Source of the DNA: Paralithodes platypus
Taxonomy: Eukaryota > Arthropoda > Malacostraca > Decapoda > Lithodidae
Assembly (NCBI GenBank): GCA_032716605.1
Contig: CM064517.1
Span: forward strand, 20,281,725 to 20,345,724
DNA length: 64,000 bases
Reading direction: 5' to 3'
This document shows, piece by piece, positions 33,435 to 43,432 of this stretch. Below the pieces are notes generated by a model. The model did not search any database, had not been told where the DNA came from, and saw nothing but the letters and a program-made list of their open reading frames with translations. Position 1 is the stretch's first letter, and the number at the start of each line of letters is the position of its first letter. The translations under genes and the position numbers were made by a program.

Positions 33435-34139
33435 CAGTGGTTCTTAACCGGGGGTGCTCGCACCCCCTAGGGGTGCGAGAATGCTTCCTAGGGGGTGCGA
33501 GGATACCCTGGGGGAAATTTACAATTTTTCGGGGATAATGGTCGGGTAACAGAAAAAAGTGAAAAATTCTGGAAATCAAGAATTCATTGTGTTAATTGGC
33601 ATTAGGGATAATGCTAATTAAGCCTTATAGCTGTAAACTAAACCAATTATTATTATAATAATTATTTAATATATATAATATATAATAATTTTTTTTTTTT
33701 ATTTATTATTTGTATTTTATGTAGTTATAATTTATTTTTTTAAGTAATAAAGTTAAGTTAAACGAATAACAATACACAATAAAAACTTGGGAAGCTAACA
33801 TGATTTTGACAGGTATGCTTCAGAACACAGTTACTCAGAAAACATTGATCACAACGTGTCTAGTACGTGTCACTCACTGCATAAGCCTGCTTCTGCTTCA
33901 CACTGTTAGTTTCTCTTCAGTCATCAGCCGAGGTAGACCTAAGAAGGTATGTATGTGTACTGCCTCGTGCTGTATATTTAGTAGTAATACGCTTTTCTCA
34001 TAATTAGAATGCCATGCTATAATAATTAATAAGCTCTCAGTGTTCATAGTTTATATACATTTTTTTGTAAAAATCAAACATGTAAAAGTTTACATGCACA
34101 ATATCACACCACATTATTTCCCCATCAAAATCACATCAT

Positions 34140-34440
34140 ATTGTGTATCACAGGGGGGAGTTCGTAGGCACCAATCGAACATGGCAGTACACCCGGAGAG
34201 GCTTGGCATTTGATAAGGAGTTGCTGGAACTCCTGTTTCATTTGCCTGGCCTTTCTTGTTGATGTCCTTTTTGCCCCACATACAGAGAGTGATACCAGGG
34301 GGAGATTGTAGGTACCAATCGAACTGTTCACTTACCCATGGGGGGCCTTTCGGCTAGTCACGCCACTAGTGACAAGGGAGATGCTGGATCTCCTGTTTCA
34401 CTTGCTTGGCCCCTTCTTTCAGTTTCTCTTTGTACCTCAA
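34140..34440 (+). repeat. Diverged internal duplication in hAT 5' region
   Basis: GTAGGCACCAATCGAAC / GTAGGTACCAATCGAACTG, GAACTCCTGTTTCATTTGC / GATCTCCTGTTTCACTTGC recur about 150 bp apart, so a ~130-bp segment is duplicated. Confidence 0.7.
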
Positions 34441-34479
34441 CTACATGAGAGTATCCAGCCATCTCTCAAAAACAGTTTC

Positions 34480-34720
34480 TTCTACTATTCGAGGAGGTTT
34501 AGTGGCGGGGTGTCGTTGGTGCCGTCGTGCCCGGGATCTGGTCGGGGCTGCCATTTTGTGTCTGTGGCGCCTGGTTGCGTGGGGGAGGTGGGGGGTTTAC
34601 TTTTGCGGGACCCTTTCGCTTCTCCTGTGCGGCTGGGCATTCTGGGCGCAGAGTGGCGGCTCCGGCTGGGTCTTGGGCGCGGGTGGCGCTTGCGGCGCTC
34701 TGTTGCTGACCTCCTCATTT
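34480..34720 (+). promoter_or_regulatory. GC-rich, CpG-bearing segment upstream of transposase
   Basis: About 240 bp rich in G and C (GGCGGGG, GGTGCCGTCGTGCCCGGG, GGGCGCGGGTGGCG) in otherwise AT-rich DNA. It could be a promoter or first exon of the transposase gene. Overlapping ORFs here are not recognised. Confidence 0.35.
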
Positions 34721-35111
34721 ATACACATTACAAGCACTATACATACCACAACTTCCACACTTTTTTTTTTTTTAAATAGATCTGGGGGGAGACACTTAGT
34801 TACAGGCAAACTTGCCTTTTGTCTCCCCCTTTCCATATAGAAAAAACAAAAAACTAGTTCTCGAAAACGCTTTCTCTCTCTATCTTCAACACTAGACATG
34901 CACACTATACTTTTCGTTTGTAGGCCTACACCAGTATTTAAATAAAAAACAAAACAAATTAAATTTTATAAAGTAATATAGTCATAACATACACTTTTAT
35001 TGTAACTTCAATTTTGCTCTGTTACTCTTTGAAGTTGAGGAGACACTCATTACAGGCAGCTTTGCCTTTTGTCTCCCTCTTGCACATAAAAAACAAAAAA
35101 TAACAACAAAA

Positions 35112-35125
35112 TTCTTGTTTTCCAG
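35112..35125 (+). promoter_or_regulatory. Candidate splice acceptor before the transposase ATG
   Basis: TTCTTGTTTTCCAG then GTTTATCTTCAGTATG; pyrimidine tract plus AG 13 bp before the ATG suggests a 5'-UTR intron. Confidence 0.4.
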
Positions 35126-35138
35126 GTTTATCTTCAGT

Positions 35139-36923
35139 ATGTCCAAAAAACGAAGGTGGAATGATGACTATGTTCAGTATGGCTTCACGTGTGTTACTGA
35201 GAAGGATGGTACACAACGTCCACAGTGTATCCTATGCAGCACCATGTTCTCCAACGCAAATTTGAAGCCATCAAAGCTCGATGAACATTTTAAGAACAGA
35301 CATGGTGGCAAGGATGCAGGGAATGACATTGCAACATTACGAGTCAAAAGAGCTAGGTTTGATCGTGCCGGCACTTTGCTGACACACGGATTTTCACCAA
35401 CAGCGAAACCTTTACTACATGCTTCTTATCAAGTTGCATACCTGGTTGCTAAGTCAAAGAAGCCCCATACAATTGCCGAGGAATTGATCAAGCCGTGTGC
35501 CCTTGAAATGGCAAAGACTGTTCTCGGTCAGGAAGCTGCGAGGAAACTGCAACAAGTGTCTTTATCAAATGATGTAATCCGTAACCGAATCGTCGACATG
35601 AGTGATGATATCCTGGAGCAAGTTGTTGTTGACATCAAGGCCAGTCCAGTAAAGATTAGCCTACAAGTGGATGAGTCAACAGATGTGTCAAATTGTTGTC
35701 AGCTATTGGTAGTAGTCCGGTACGTGAAGAACAATAAAGTGGAAGAAAGTTTTCTCTTCTGTCACTCACTGAAGACAACATCGAAAGCCATAGATGTGTT
35801 CAGTATGATAAAAGAATTCTTCACAAGATACCAACTTCACCTTGACAGGATTGGTTCGATATGTACTGATGGTGCACCAGCCATGCTGGGCAATCGTTCA
35901 GGGTTTGCTGCATTGATGAGAAAAGAAATTCCTGACCTGAAGATTACCCACTGCTTTCTTCATCGGCAGGCTCTTGCAGCAAAAACATTGCCCCCAGACC
36001 TGAAAAAGACTTTGGAGATTTGTGTGAAGATTGTGAATATGATTCGTGGTCGTGCTCTGAATCATCGACTGTTTCAGTCATTTTGTGAGGAAGTGGGTCA
36101 GGAACACACTTTGCTGTTGTACCATACCGAAGTGAGGTGGCTGTCACGTGGGCGTGTGCTATCTCGTATGTTTGAATTGCGAGAAGAAATTCAGCAGTTT
36201 CTCCACGGACTGGGACAAGAACTGGCTGGATATTTTGATGATCCTGAATTTGTTCAAATGCTTGCCTATTTGGCTGATGTGTTCACAGCACTCAATGAGC
36301 TCAATCGCTCACTGCAAGGAAGAGGGATGAACATTTTGATTGCAAGTGAGAAGTTGGCTACATTCAAAGACAAAATTGTTTTGTGGATTAGGCGTGTAAA
36401 GAAAGGGAACTTGGCAAATTTTCCTTCCCTTGAAGAGACAGTCACAGAGGATGCTTCCCTACATCCAGATTTTGTTTCAAAAGTTGTTGAACATCTGCAG
36501 ATACTGTGCACCTCATTTGATGACATCTTCTCGTGTGGAGAGCTACAACCCTGTGACGACTGGATCCGGCACCCTTTTAAGCAGAATATGGAAGATGTTG
36601 ATGATGATAGCAACATCAAGGAAAATCTCATCGAACTGAGAAACAATCGTGGAATCCAAATGGAGTTTGCCGATGGTCACTTGGAGCACTTCTGGGCTTC
36701 TCAGTTGGAAACGTATCCTGCACTGGCAAAGAAGGCTCTCACTGTGCTCGTGCCTTTCGCGACTACTTACCTCTGCGAGACTGGATTTTCCTGTCTGTTT
36801 CACATCAAAACCAAGAGCAGAAATCGGCTGGATCCTCAACACGACATGCGAGTGGCACTCAGCACCAAGACACCAAGATTTGATGCCATCATAAATGGAA
36901 AGCAACAGCAACAAAGTCACTGA
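35139..36923 (+). CDS. hAT transposase, ZBED5/SCAND3-like (594 aa)
   Basis: Catalyses cut-and-paste movement of the surrounding element. It starts MSKKRRW at the first ATG. An N-terminal BED zinc finger has Cys30, Cys33, His50 and His55 (CILC...HFKNRH). The RNase-H-like core has LQVDEST with Asp178 and CTDGAPAM with Asp244, the first two hAT catalytic acids, then HTEVRWLSRG. The C-terminal dimerisation domain has VPFATTYLCETGFSCL and KTKSRNRLDP. Length matches the ~600-aa family, with no stop or frameshift. Related to proteins annotated as ZBED5/SCAND3-like in animals, themselves hAT-derived. Together with perfect termini and target duplication, the open frame indicates a young insertion. Whether it is expressed cannot be told here. 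Confidence 0.93.
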   Translation: MSKKRRWNDDYVQYGFTCVTEKDGTQRPQCILCSTMFSNANLKPSKLDEHFKNRHGGKDAGNDIATLRVKRARFDRAGTLLTHGFSPTAKPLLHASYQVAYLVAKSKKPHTIAEELIKPCALEMAKTVLGQEAARKLQQVSLSNDVIRNRIVDMSDDILEQVVVDIKASPVKISLQVDESTDVSNCCQLLVVVRYVKNNKVEESFLFCHSLKTTSKAIDVFSMIKEFFTRYQLHLDRIGSICTDGAPAMLGNRSGFAALMRKEIPDLKITHCFLHRQALAAKTLPPDLKKTLEICVKIVNMIRGRALNHRLFQSFCEEVGQEHTLLLYHTEVRWLSRGRVLSRMFELREEIQQFLHGLGQELAGYFDDPEFVQMLAYLADVFTALNELNRSLQGRGMNILIASEKLATFKDKIVLWIRRVKKGNLANFPSLEETVTEDASLHPDFVSKVVEHLQILCTSFDDIFSCGELQPCDDWIRHPFKQNMEDVDDDSNIKENLIELRNNRGIQMEFADGHLEHFWASQLETYPALAKKALTVLVPFATTYLCETGFSCLFHIKTKSRNRLDPQHDMRVALSTKTPRFDAIINGKQQQQSH

Positions 36924-37061
36924 GTTTGGCGCTCAGCCATAATAATTCACAACACACCATGCATAGTACAAGCACAATGTTTTTTTGTTTTTTTTTGCTA
37001 GTATGAAAGTAATCTTGATTTTTGTAATCCTGCAATGCATTATTTTGTTGTCAGTTATGTA

Positions 37062-37067
37062 AATAAA
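37062..37067 (+). promoter_or_regulatory. Candidate polyadenylation signal of the transposase
   Basis: AATAAA about 140 bp after the stop codon and inside the hAT termini. Confidence 0.5.
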
Positions 37068-37209
37068 GAATTAAATACATGATGGTTTTGTTACTTACAC
37101 ATTATGATTATGATATCAATATTGCTTTTCATCAATTCTGGAAGGGGGTGCGAGAACTGGTTGGTGAATTGAATGGGGTGCGAACAAGGAAAAAGGTTAA
37201 GAACCACTG

Positions 37210-37217
37210 CTCTACTT
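37210..37217. repeat. hAT target-site duplication, right
   Basis: CTCTACTT, identical to 33427-33434. Confidence 0.95.
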
Positions 37218-37357
37218 GTTCCAATATTTCCCCATCCAACCTCTCATCTAGATTCACCCTATGCTCTCCCCTATTACACACCATTACTTTACTTTTATTG
37301 ACGTTCACCTTCAGTTTCCTCCTTCCACAAACCACACCAAACTCTTTGACTACCCAA
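37210..37357 (-). pseudogene. LINE RT fragment upstream of the hAT
   Basis: Minus strand VVKEFGVVCGRRKLKVNVNK, SKVMVCNRG and DGEILEQVE, which joins in sense to VECFKYLGG at 33434 once the hAT and one target copy are removed. Confidence 0.8.
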
Positions 37358-37597
37358 GCACCTTCGGTTATAGGTAGTAATAGGCTGTTTTCACATAACA
37401 TTAAGCCTAGAGTAGACGCACATTTATTGAGAGTTTGATAACCTATTATTGCATATAGAACTCTGGAGAGTATTTGTGTTCTTTGTTCACTGGGAATATA
37501 CATCAGAGGTTGGATCTAGCGCTTTCCGTTGTAGCATTTATGCCATTACTAGTCCAATGAATAAGAGCCCTGATATATTTAAACCTCAGTCGTAACA

Positions 37598-38335
37598 CTT
37601 CCCACTATCCTCACCACACTCGTTCAATTCCCCCGCCCATCCATTTCTTCCTCTATCCTCCGCCCCTGTTACTTCCCACTATCTTCACCACACACGTTCA
37701 ATTCTCCTGCCCATCCATTTCTTCCTCTATCCTCCGCCCCTGTTACTTCCCACTATCCTCACCACACACGTTCAATTCACCCGCCCATCCATTTCTTCCT
37801 CTATCCTCCGCCCCTGTTACTTCCCACTATCCTCACCACACTCGTTCAATTCCCCCGCCCATCCATTTCTTCCTCTATCCTCCGTCCCTGTTGCTTCCCA
37901 CTATCCTCACCACACACGTTCAATTCCCCCGCCCATCCATTTCTTCCTCTATCCTCCGTCCCTGTTGCTTCCCACTATCCTCACCACACACGTTCAATTC
38001 CCCCGCCCATCCATTTCTTCCTCTATCCTCCGTCCCTGTTACTTCCCACTATCCTCACCACACACGTTCAATTCCCCCGCCCATCCATTTCTTCCTCTAT
38101 CCTCCGCCCCTGTTACTTCCCACTATCCTCACCACACACGTTCAATTCCCCCGCCCATCCATTTCTTCCTCTATCCTCCGTCCCTGTTACTTCCCACTAT
38201 CCTCACCACACACGTTCAATTCCCCCGCCCATCCATTTCTTCCTCTATCCTCCGTCCCCGTTACTTCCCACTATCCTCACCACACACGTTCAATTCACCC
38301 ACCCATCCATTTCTTCCACTATCCCCCAACCCCGT
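37598..38335. repeat. 74-bp minisatellite, right part (~10 copies)
   Basis: Same unit as 30645-30931, resuming at CTTCCCACTATCC. Since 74 is not a multiple of three, each frame cycles through the same three peptides; these ORFs are not genes. Confidence 0.95.
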
Positions 38336-38440
38336 CACTAGTCCCGGAAATCTGGCCTATATTGGTGAGTGGTAATACCCCTAAAGAATCATCACCCAGA
38401 CGGTATTGTGCAGCATAATTTACTGGTTCGGCTCAATGGT

Positions 38441-38717
38441 TTAAGGAGGGGGTTTAGTTTGCTCTCTAAACCTCTATCAAGCTTAAAAAAACACCCACAA
38501 GATCCCCCTTTGATATAAATTTGTACATATTTAGATATCAAAATGTCTCCGGCGAAGCCGGATTTCTCCATGCAATGCTGGCTCTCTATCGCTCGCTAGG
38601 ACGAAATCGACACTTGGATGGGGATGAACGTCTTAAAACAGTTGGTTTAATGGGGCCGAATGGATACAAGCCAGAGAAAGAGAGAAAGAGAGAAACAAAA
38701 CAGGTGACCCCCCTTAA
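38441..38717 (-). mobile_element. Chimeric B/C MITE (277 bp)
   Basis: Left half matches B10 at 22394 (TTTAGTTTGCTCTCTAAACC, AACACCCACAAGA) including its 5' flank GCAGCATAATTTACTGGTTC; right half is family C (ATGTCTCCGGCGAAGCCGG, GCCGAATGGATACAAGCC, GTGACCCCCCTTAA). The switch lies near 38520-38545. TTAA at both ends. Confidence 0.8.
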
Positions 38718-38866
38718 ACAATTCCTTCCCTCTCGTGGACGAAATATATTGACAAATTTCTTTACGTTTAGAAACATGATATACGTAGATCCGCGTACCC
38801 ACTGTAAACAACACTCGTCCCCACAGTATTCGTTTGGTTTCAGGCGCGGCGAAGAAGAATTAGTGT

Positions 38867-39248
38867 TTAAAGAGCCACTTTGCTTTTTGTATCTTTCTCT
38901 CCTATTCTCTCTTTCCCTGGCTTGTATCCATTCGGCCACATTTAGCCAACTGCTTTAAGACTTTTATCCCCATCCAGGTGTCGATTTCTTCCTGGCGAGC
39001 GATAGCGAGCCAGCATTGTATGGAGAAATCCGGCTTCGCCGGTGACATTTTCCTATCGAAAAATTTAAAAATTTAGCTTGCTGTCAAAACAAAAAATATA
39101 TATATGCTGGCTCACTACCGCCCACCAGGAAAATATTGACACCTGAATGGGGGTAAACGTCTTAAAACAGTAGGCTGAATGGGGACGAATGGATACAAGC
39201 CAAAGAGAGAGGGAGAGAAAGAGAAAAAAAGCGAGGTGGGCTCCCTTA
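38867..39248 (+). mobile_element. Family C MITE, copy C4 (382 bp)
   Basis: TTAAAGAGCCACTTTGC to GGTGGGCTCCCTTAA; both core arms present. Confidence 0.86.
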
Positions 39249-39282
39249 AGATTACAAGCGTCAAGTTTCTCCCCATACTACC

Positions 39283-40022
39283 TTATACATGTGTGTGTTT
39301 GTGGCATAAGGGGGACATTATTACTTATACATGTGTGTGTTTGTGGCATAAGGGGGACATTATTACTTATACATGTGTGTGTTTGTGGCATAAGGGGGAC
39401 ATTATTACTTATACATGTGTGTGTTTGTGGCATAAGGGGGACATTATTACTTATACATGTGTGTTTGTGGCATAAGGGGGACATTATTACTTATACATGT
39501 GTGTGTTTGTGGCATAAGGGGGACATTATTACTTATACATGCGTGTGTTTGTGGCATAAGGGGGACATTATTACTTATACATGCGTGTGTTTGTGGCATA
39601 AGGGGGACATTATTACTTATACATGCGTGTGTTTGTGGCATAAGGGGGACATTATTACTTATTATGTTGTGTTTGTGGCATAAGGGAGACATTATTACTT
39701 ATTATGTTGTGTTTGTGGCATAAGGGGGACATTATTACTTATTATGTTGTGTTTGTGGCATAAGGGGGACATTATTACTTATACATGTGTGTGTTTGTGG
39801 CATAAGGGAGACATTATTACTTATTATGTTGTGTTTGTGGCATAAGGGAGACATTATTACTTATTATGTTGTGTTTGTGGCATAAGGGAGACATTATTAC
39901 TTATTATGTTGTGTTTGTGGCATAAGGGGGACATTATTACTTATTATGTTGTGTTTGTGGCATAAGGGGGACATTATTATGTTGTGTTTGTGGCATAAGG
40001 GGGACATTATTACTTATTATGT
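39283..40022. repeat. 42/40-bp tandem array (~18 copies)
   Basis: Unit TTTGTGGCATAAGGGGGACA plus TTATTACTTATACATGTGTG; later copies replace ACATGTGTGTG by TTATGTTGTG (40 bp). Variant types form runs (first nine ACATG, then mostly TTATG). Confidence 0.95.
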
Positions 40023-40073
40023 TTTGTTCTCGACCAAATACTAAGAGCATGAGATAATGTTTTTCATAAAGTA

Positions 40074-40280
40074 GGTATCACACGAGAGCTTTTATAGTCA
40101 ACATTCGATGATCAACATTTTTCTGGCAACATTTCTGAAATATTTTGCACTGGTATCAGAAACTAGACTGGTGATAGATCAATTTAGGGTGCAGAAACTT
40201 TTAAAATGTTGACCTCATAAGCCGCCAGACCAGTGTTGAGTATAAATGTTGAGTGAAAAAGCGCTCGTGTGATACCGGCT
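40074..40280. mobile_element. Family D MITE, copy D2
   Basis: AGGTATCACACGAGAGCTTTT to CGCTCGTGTGATACCGGC, collinear with 6255-6463. Confidence 0.8.
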
Positions 40281-40291
40281 TATGTAATACC

Positions 40292-40435
40292 CCGTTCTTA
40301 ACATTAATCATCAATTACAAATCCCAATGTACTTGAATAAACTAATGAAAGCATATGGTCCTCCCGGGATTCGAACTCGGGACACCACACCCAGAACATA
40401 AGCACCTAAACTAATGAGACTGAACATTTAGTGGT
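40292..40435 (-). mobile_element. tRNA-derived SINE, type 2, copy 1
   Basis: Minus strand: GGTGCTTATGTTCTGGGTGT, B-box GAGTTCGAATCCC, then ATATGCTTTCATTAGTTTAT, ACATTGGGATTTGTAATTG and AACGGGGTATTAC. The tail recurs at 42672-42745 in the other orientation. Confidence 0.65.
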
Positions 40436-40479
40436 ACCGGTTTTTATGGACGTAAATAATGCCTATTTATAAAAAATGC

Positions 40480-41350
40480 TTAACCCGTTCAGTAGCGGTG
40501 CCGTCCATTTAACCCGTTCAGTACCGGTGCCGTCCATTTAACCCGTTCAGTACCGGTGCCGTCCATTTAACCCGTTCAGTACCGGTGCCGTCCATTTAAC
40601 CCGTTCAGTACCGGTGCCGTCCATTTAACCCGTTCAGTACCGTGCCGTCCATTTAACCCGTTCAGTACCGGTGCCGTCCATTTAACCCGTTCAGTACCGG
40701 TGCCGTCCATTTAACCCGTTCAGTACCGGTGCCGTCCATTTAACCCGTTCAGTACCGGTACCGTCCATTTAACCCGTTCAGTACCGGTGTGCGTCCATTT
40801 AACCCGTTCAGTACCGGTGCCGTCCATTTAACCCGTTCAGTACCGGTGCCGTCCATTTAACCCGTTCAGTACCGGTGCCGTCCATTAACCCGTTCAGTAC
40901 CGGTGCCGTCCATTTAACCCGTTCAGTACCGGTGCCGTCCATTTAACCCGTTCAGTACCGGTGCCGTCCATTTAACCCGTTCAGTACCGGTACCGTCCAT
41001 TTAACCCGTTCAGTACCGGTGCCGTCCATTTAACCCGTTCAGTACCGGTGCCGTCCATTTAACCCATTCAGTACCGGTGCCGTCCATTTAACCCGTTCAG
41101 TACCGGTACCGTCCATTTAACCCGTTCAGTACCGGTGCCGTCCATTTAACCCGTTCAGTACCGGTGCCGTCCATTTAACCCGTTCAGTACCGGTGCCGTC
41201 CATTTAACCCGTTCAGTACCGGTGCCGTCCATTTAACCCGTTCAGTACCGGTGCCGTCCATTTAACCCGTTCAGTACCGGTGCCGTCCATTAAACCCGTT
41301 CAGTACCGGTTCCGTCCATTTAACCCGTTCAGTACCGGTGCCGTCCATTT
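40480..41350. repeat. 29-bp array of the MITE A terminus (~30 copies)
   Basis: Unit TTAACCCGTTCAGTACCGG plus TGCCGTCCAT; TTAA steps of 29 (40480, 40509, 40538, 40567). Each unit rebuilds the target TTAA plus the terminal inverted repeat. Rare variants: GTAGCGG at 40492, GGTACC, one-base losses near 40641 and 40884. Confidence 0.95.
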
Positions 41351-41538
41351 AACTTTATTCTGGTTAATATTAGACGATTATATTCAGCTTAAAACGGGCC
41401 TCCAACAATTAAGTTAACAGGCTTCGAACTATCCTACCTACCCCTTTAAACTACCACAAATCCTTCTTAAGCTGCACAAAACCGTCTAAATACAGCTAGA
41501 ATAAAATTTAAAAACCTCGCCATTCCAGTATGGATTAA
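40480..41538. mobile_element. Family A MITE, copy A7, left terminus expanded
   Basis: From 41347 the sequence is a normal A element (TTATTCTGGTTAATATTAGACGA onward, arms CTTCTTAAGCTGCACAAAACCG) ending TATGGATTAA at 41538. Its left terminus TTAACCCGTTCAGTACCGG is repeated about 30 times. Confidence 0.9.
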
Positions 41539-41544
41539 TATTAT

Positions 41545-42673
41545 ACACTATACAGTATATCTGGCAGGGCAATACACTATACAGTATATCTGGCAGGGCA
41601 ATACACTATACAGTACATCTGGCAGGGCAATACACTATACAGTATATCTGGCAGGGCAATACACTATACAGTATATCTGGCAGGGCAATACACTATACAG
41701 TATATCTGGCAGGGCAATACACTATACAGTACATCTGGCAGGGCAATACACTATACAGTATATCTGGCAGGGCAATATGCTATACAGTATATCTGGCAGG
41801 GCAATACACTATACAGTACATCTGGCAGGGCAATACACTATACAGTATATCTGGCAGGGCAATACACTATACAGTATATCTGGCAGGGCAATACACTATA
41901 CAGTATATCTGGCAGGGCCATATGCTATACAGTATATCTGGCAGGGCAATACACTATACAGTACATCTGGCAGGGCAATACACTATACAGTATATCTGGC
42001 AGGGCAATACACTATACAGTATATCTGGCAGGGCAATACACTATACAGTATATCTGGCAGGGCAATACACTATACAGTACATCTGGCAGGGCAATACACT
42101 ATACAGTATATCTGGCAGGGCCATATGCTATACAGTATATCTGGCAGGGCAATACACTATACAGTACATCTGGCAGGGCAATACACTATACAGTATATCT
42201 GGCAGGGCAATACACTATACAGTACATCTGGCAGGGCAATACACTATACAGTACATCTGGCAGGGCAATACACTATACAGTATATCTGGCAGGGCAATAC
42301 ACTATACAGTATATCTGGCAGGGCAATACACTATACAGTACATCTGGCAGGGCAATACACTATACAGTATATCTGGCAGGGCAATACACTATACAGTATA
42401 TCTGGCAGGGCAATACACTATACAGTACATCTGGCAGGGCAATACACTATACAGTATATCTGGCAGGGCAATACACTATACAGTATATCTGGCAGGCATA
42501 CACTATACAGTACATCTGGCAGGGCAATACACTATACAGTATATCTGGCAGGGCAATACACTATACAGTATATCTGGCAGGGCAATACACTATACAGTAT
42601 ATCTGGCAGGGCAATACACTATACAGTATATCTGGCAGGGCAATACACTATACAGTATATCTGGCAGGGCCAT
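41545..42673. repeat. 29-bp array (~39 copies), unrelated to the previous
   Basis: Unit ACACTATACAGTATATCTGG plus CAGGGCAAT, with a T/C alternation (GTATATC/GTACATC) and three CATATGC variants at near-regular spacing (41776, 41921, 42123) and one at the end. Long ORFs (351 and 254 aa) are artefacts. Confidence 0.95.
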
Positions 42674-42745
42674 ATGCTTTCATTAGTTTATTCAAGTACA
42701 TTGGGGTTTGTATTTGATATTAATGTTAAAGAACGGGGTGTTAAT
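42671..42745 (+). mobile_element. SINE type 2 tail fragment
   Basis: CATATGCTTTCATTAGTTTA, TTCAAGTACATTGGGGTTTG and AACGGGGTGTTA, inverted relative to 40292-40371. It forms the right edge of the array. Confidence 0.7.
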
Positions 42746-42907
42746 TATATACATTTTCATTATCTGTATGGGTTAGTTAAGAATTTTACAAGTAAGGTGT
42801 GGGTAAAACACGTTAAATTAAGGCTATACTAAGTCACCTGCGTGGACTGACTGGCCTACTATTAGGCTAAGGTCAAACTGTATCCGCCAGGCCTTCTACA
42901 AGAGAGA

Positions 42908-43432
42908 TTAAGGGGAGACTGGCCTTTTTGTAGCGGTCTATTAATTAAGGGGAGACTGGCCTTTTTGTAGCGGTCTATTAATTAAGGGGAGACTGGCCTT
43001 TTTGTAGCGGTCTATTAATTAAGGGGAGACTGGCCTTTTTGTAGCGGTCTAATAATTAAGGGGAGACTGGCCTTTTTGTAGCGGTCTATTAATTAAGGGG
43101 AGACTGGCCTTTTTGTAGCGGTCTAATAATAAGGGGAGACGGACTGGCCTTTTTGTAGCGGTCTATTAATTAAGGGGAGACTGGCCTTTTTGTAGCGGTC
43201 TATTAATTAAGGGGAGACTGGCCTTTTTGTAGCGGTCTATTAATTAAGGGGAGACTGGCCTTTTTGTAGCGGTCTAATAATTAAGGGGAGACTGGCCTTT
43301 TTGTAGCGGTCTATTAATTAAGGGGAGACTGGCCTTTTTGTAGCGGTCTAATAATTAAGGGGAGACTGGCCTTTTTGTAGCGGTCTATTAATTAAGGGGA
43401 GACTGACCTTTTTGTAGCGGTCTATTAATTAA
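42908..43432. repeat. ~37-bp array of the MITE B terminus (14 copies)
   Basis: Unit TTAAGGGGAGACTGGCC plus TTTTTGTAGCGGTCTATTAA; TTAAGGGGAGAC is the family B end. Leads directly into copy B13. Confidence 0.93.

Larger units (their letters stand above)
33435..37209 (+). mobile_element. Complete hAT DNA transposon (3,775 bp)
   Basis: Inverted termini CAGTGGTTCTTAACC (33435-33449) and GGTTAAGAACCACTG (37195-37209), each followed inward by GCACCCC-type sequence. Perfect 8-bp target duplication CTCTACTT at 33427-33434 and 37210-37217, the hAT signature. One long open transposase frame lies inside. Structurally it could be autonomous. Confidence 0.95.
32478..37365 (-). mobile_element. LINE fragment (minus), split by the hAT transposon
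   Basis: Coding begins near 37357 (5'-truncated), is broken at 37209/33435 by the hAT, and resumes to 32868, followed by a GC-rich 3' UTR and a (TATC)n tail at about 32479-32494. CCAAGC at both outer edges is a weak target-duplication candidate. Confidence 0.75.
30932..37597. mobile_element. LTR-like element (probable solo LTR) in the minisatellite
   Basis: The insert begins TGTGACG and ends CGTAACA, near-inverted TG...CA termini, with a 4-bp duplication CTTC (30928-30931 and 37598-37601) inside the 74-bp unit. Without the later LINE and hAT insertions its own length is about 1.8 kb (30932-32478 plus about 37360-37597). No gag or pol is seen, so a solo LTR is the simplest reading. Contains a (GA)n tract at 31160-31214 and a TATA-like site. 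Confidence 0.6.

Noticed and set aside
34369..34840. 136- and 144-codon ORFs in the hAT 5' region
   Set aside because: Overlapping frames in a GC-rich segment with no recognised domain; kept only as possible promoter or 5' exon.
37891..38418. Proline/serine-rich ORFs over the 74-bp minisatellite (also 30428-30979)
   Set aside because: The same peptide triplet cycles in every frame, as expected for a 74-bp period.
39189..39683. 164-codon ORF (VCVCGIRGTLLLIH)
   Set aside because: Spans a MITE end and the 42-bp array; readable in other frames and on the other strand.
41777..42832. 351- and 254-codon ORFs of YTVYLAGQ-type repeats
   Set aside because: Products of the 29-bp array in two frames.
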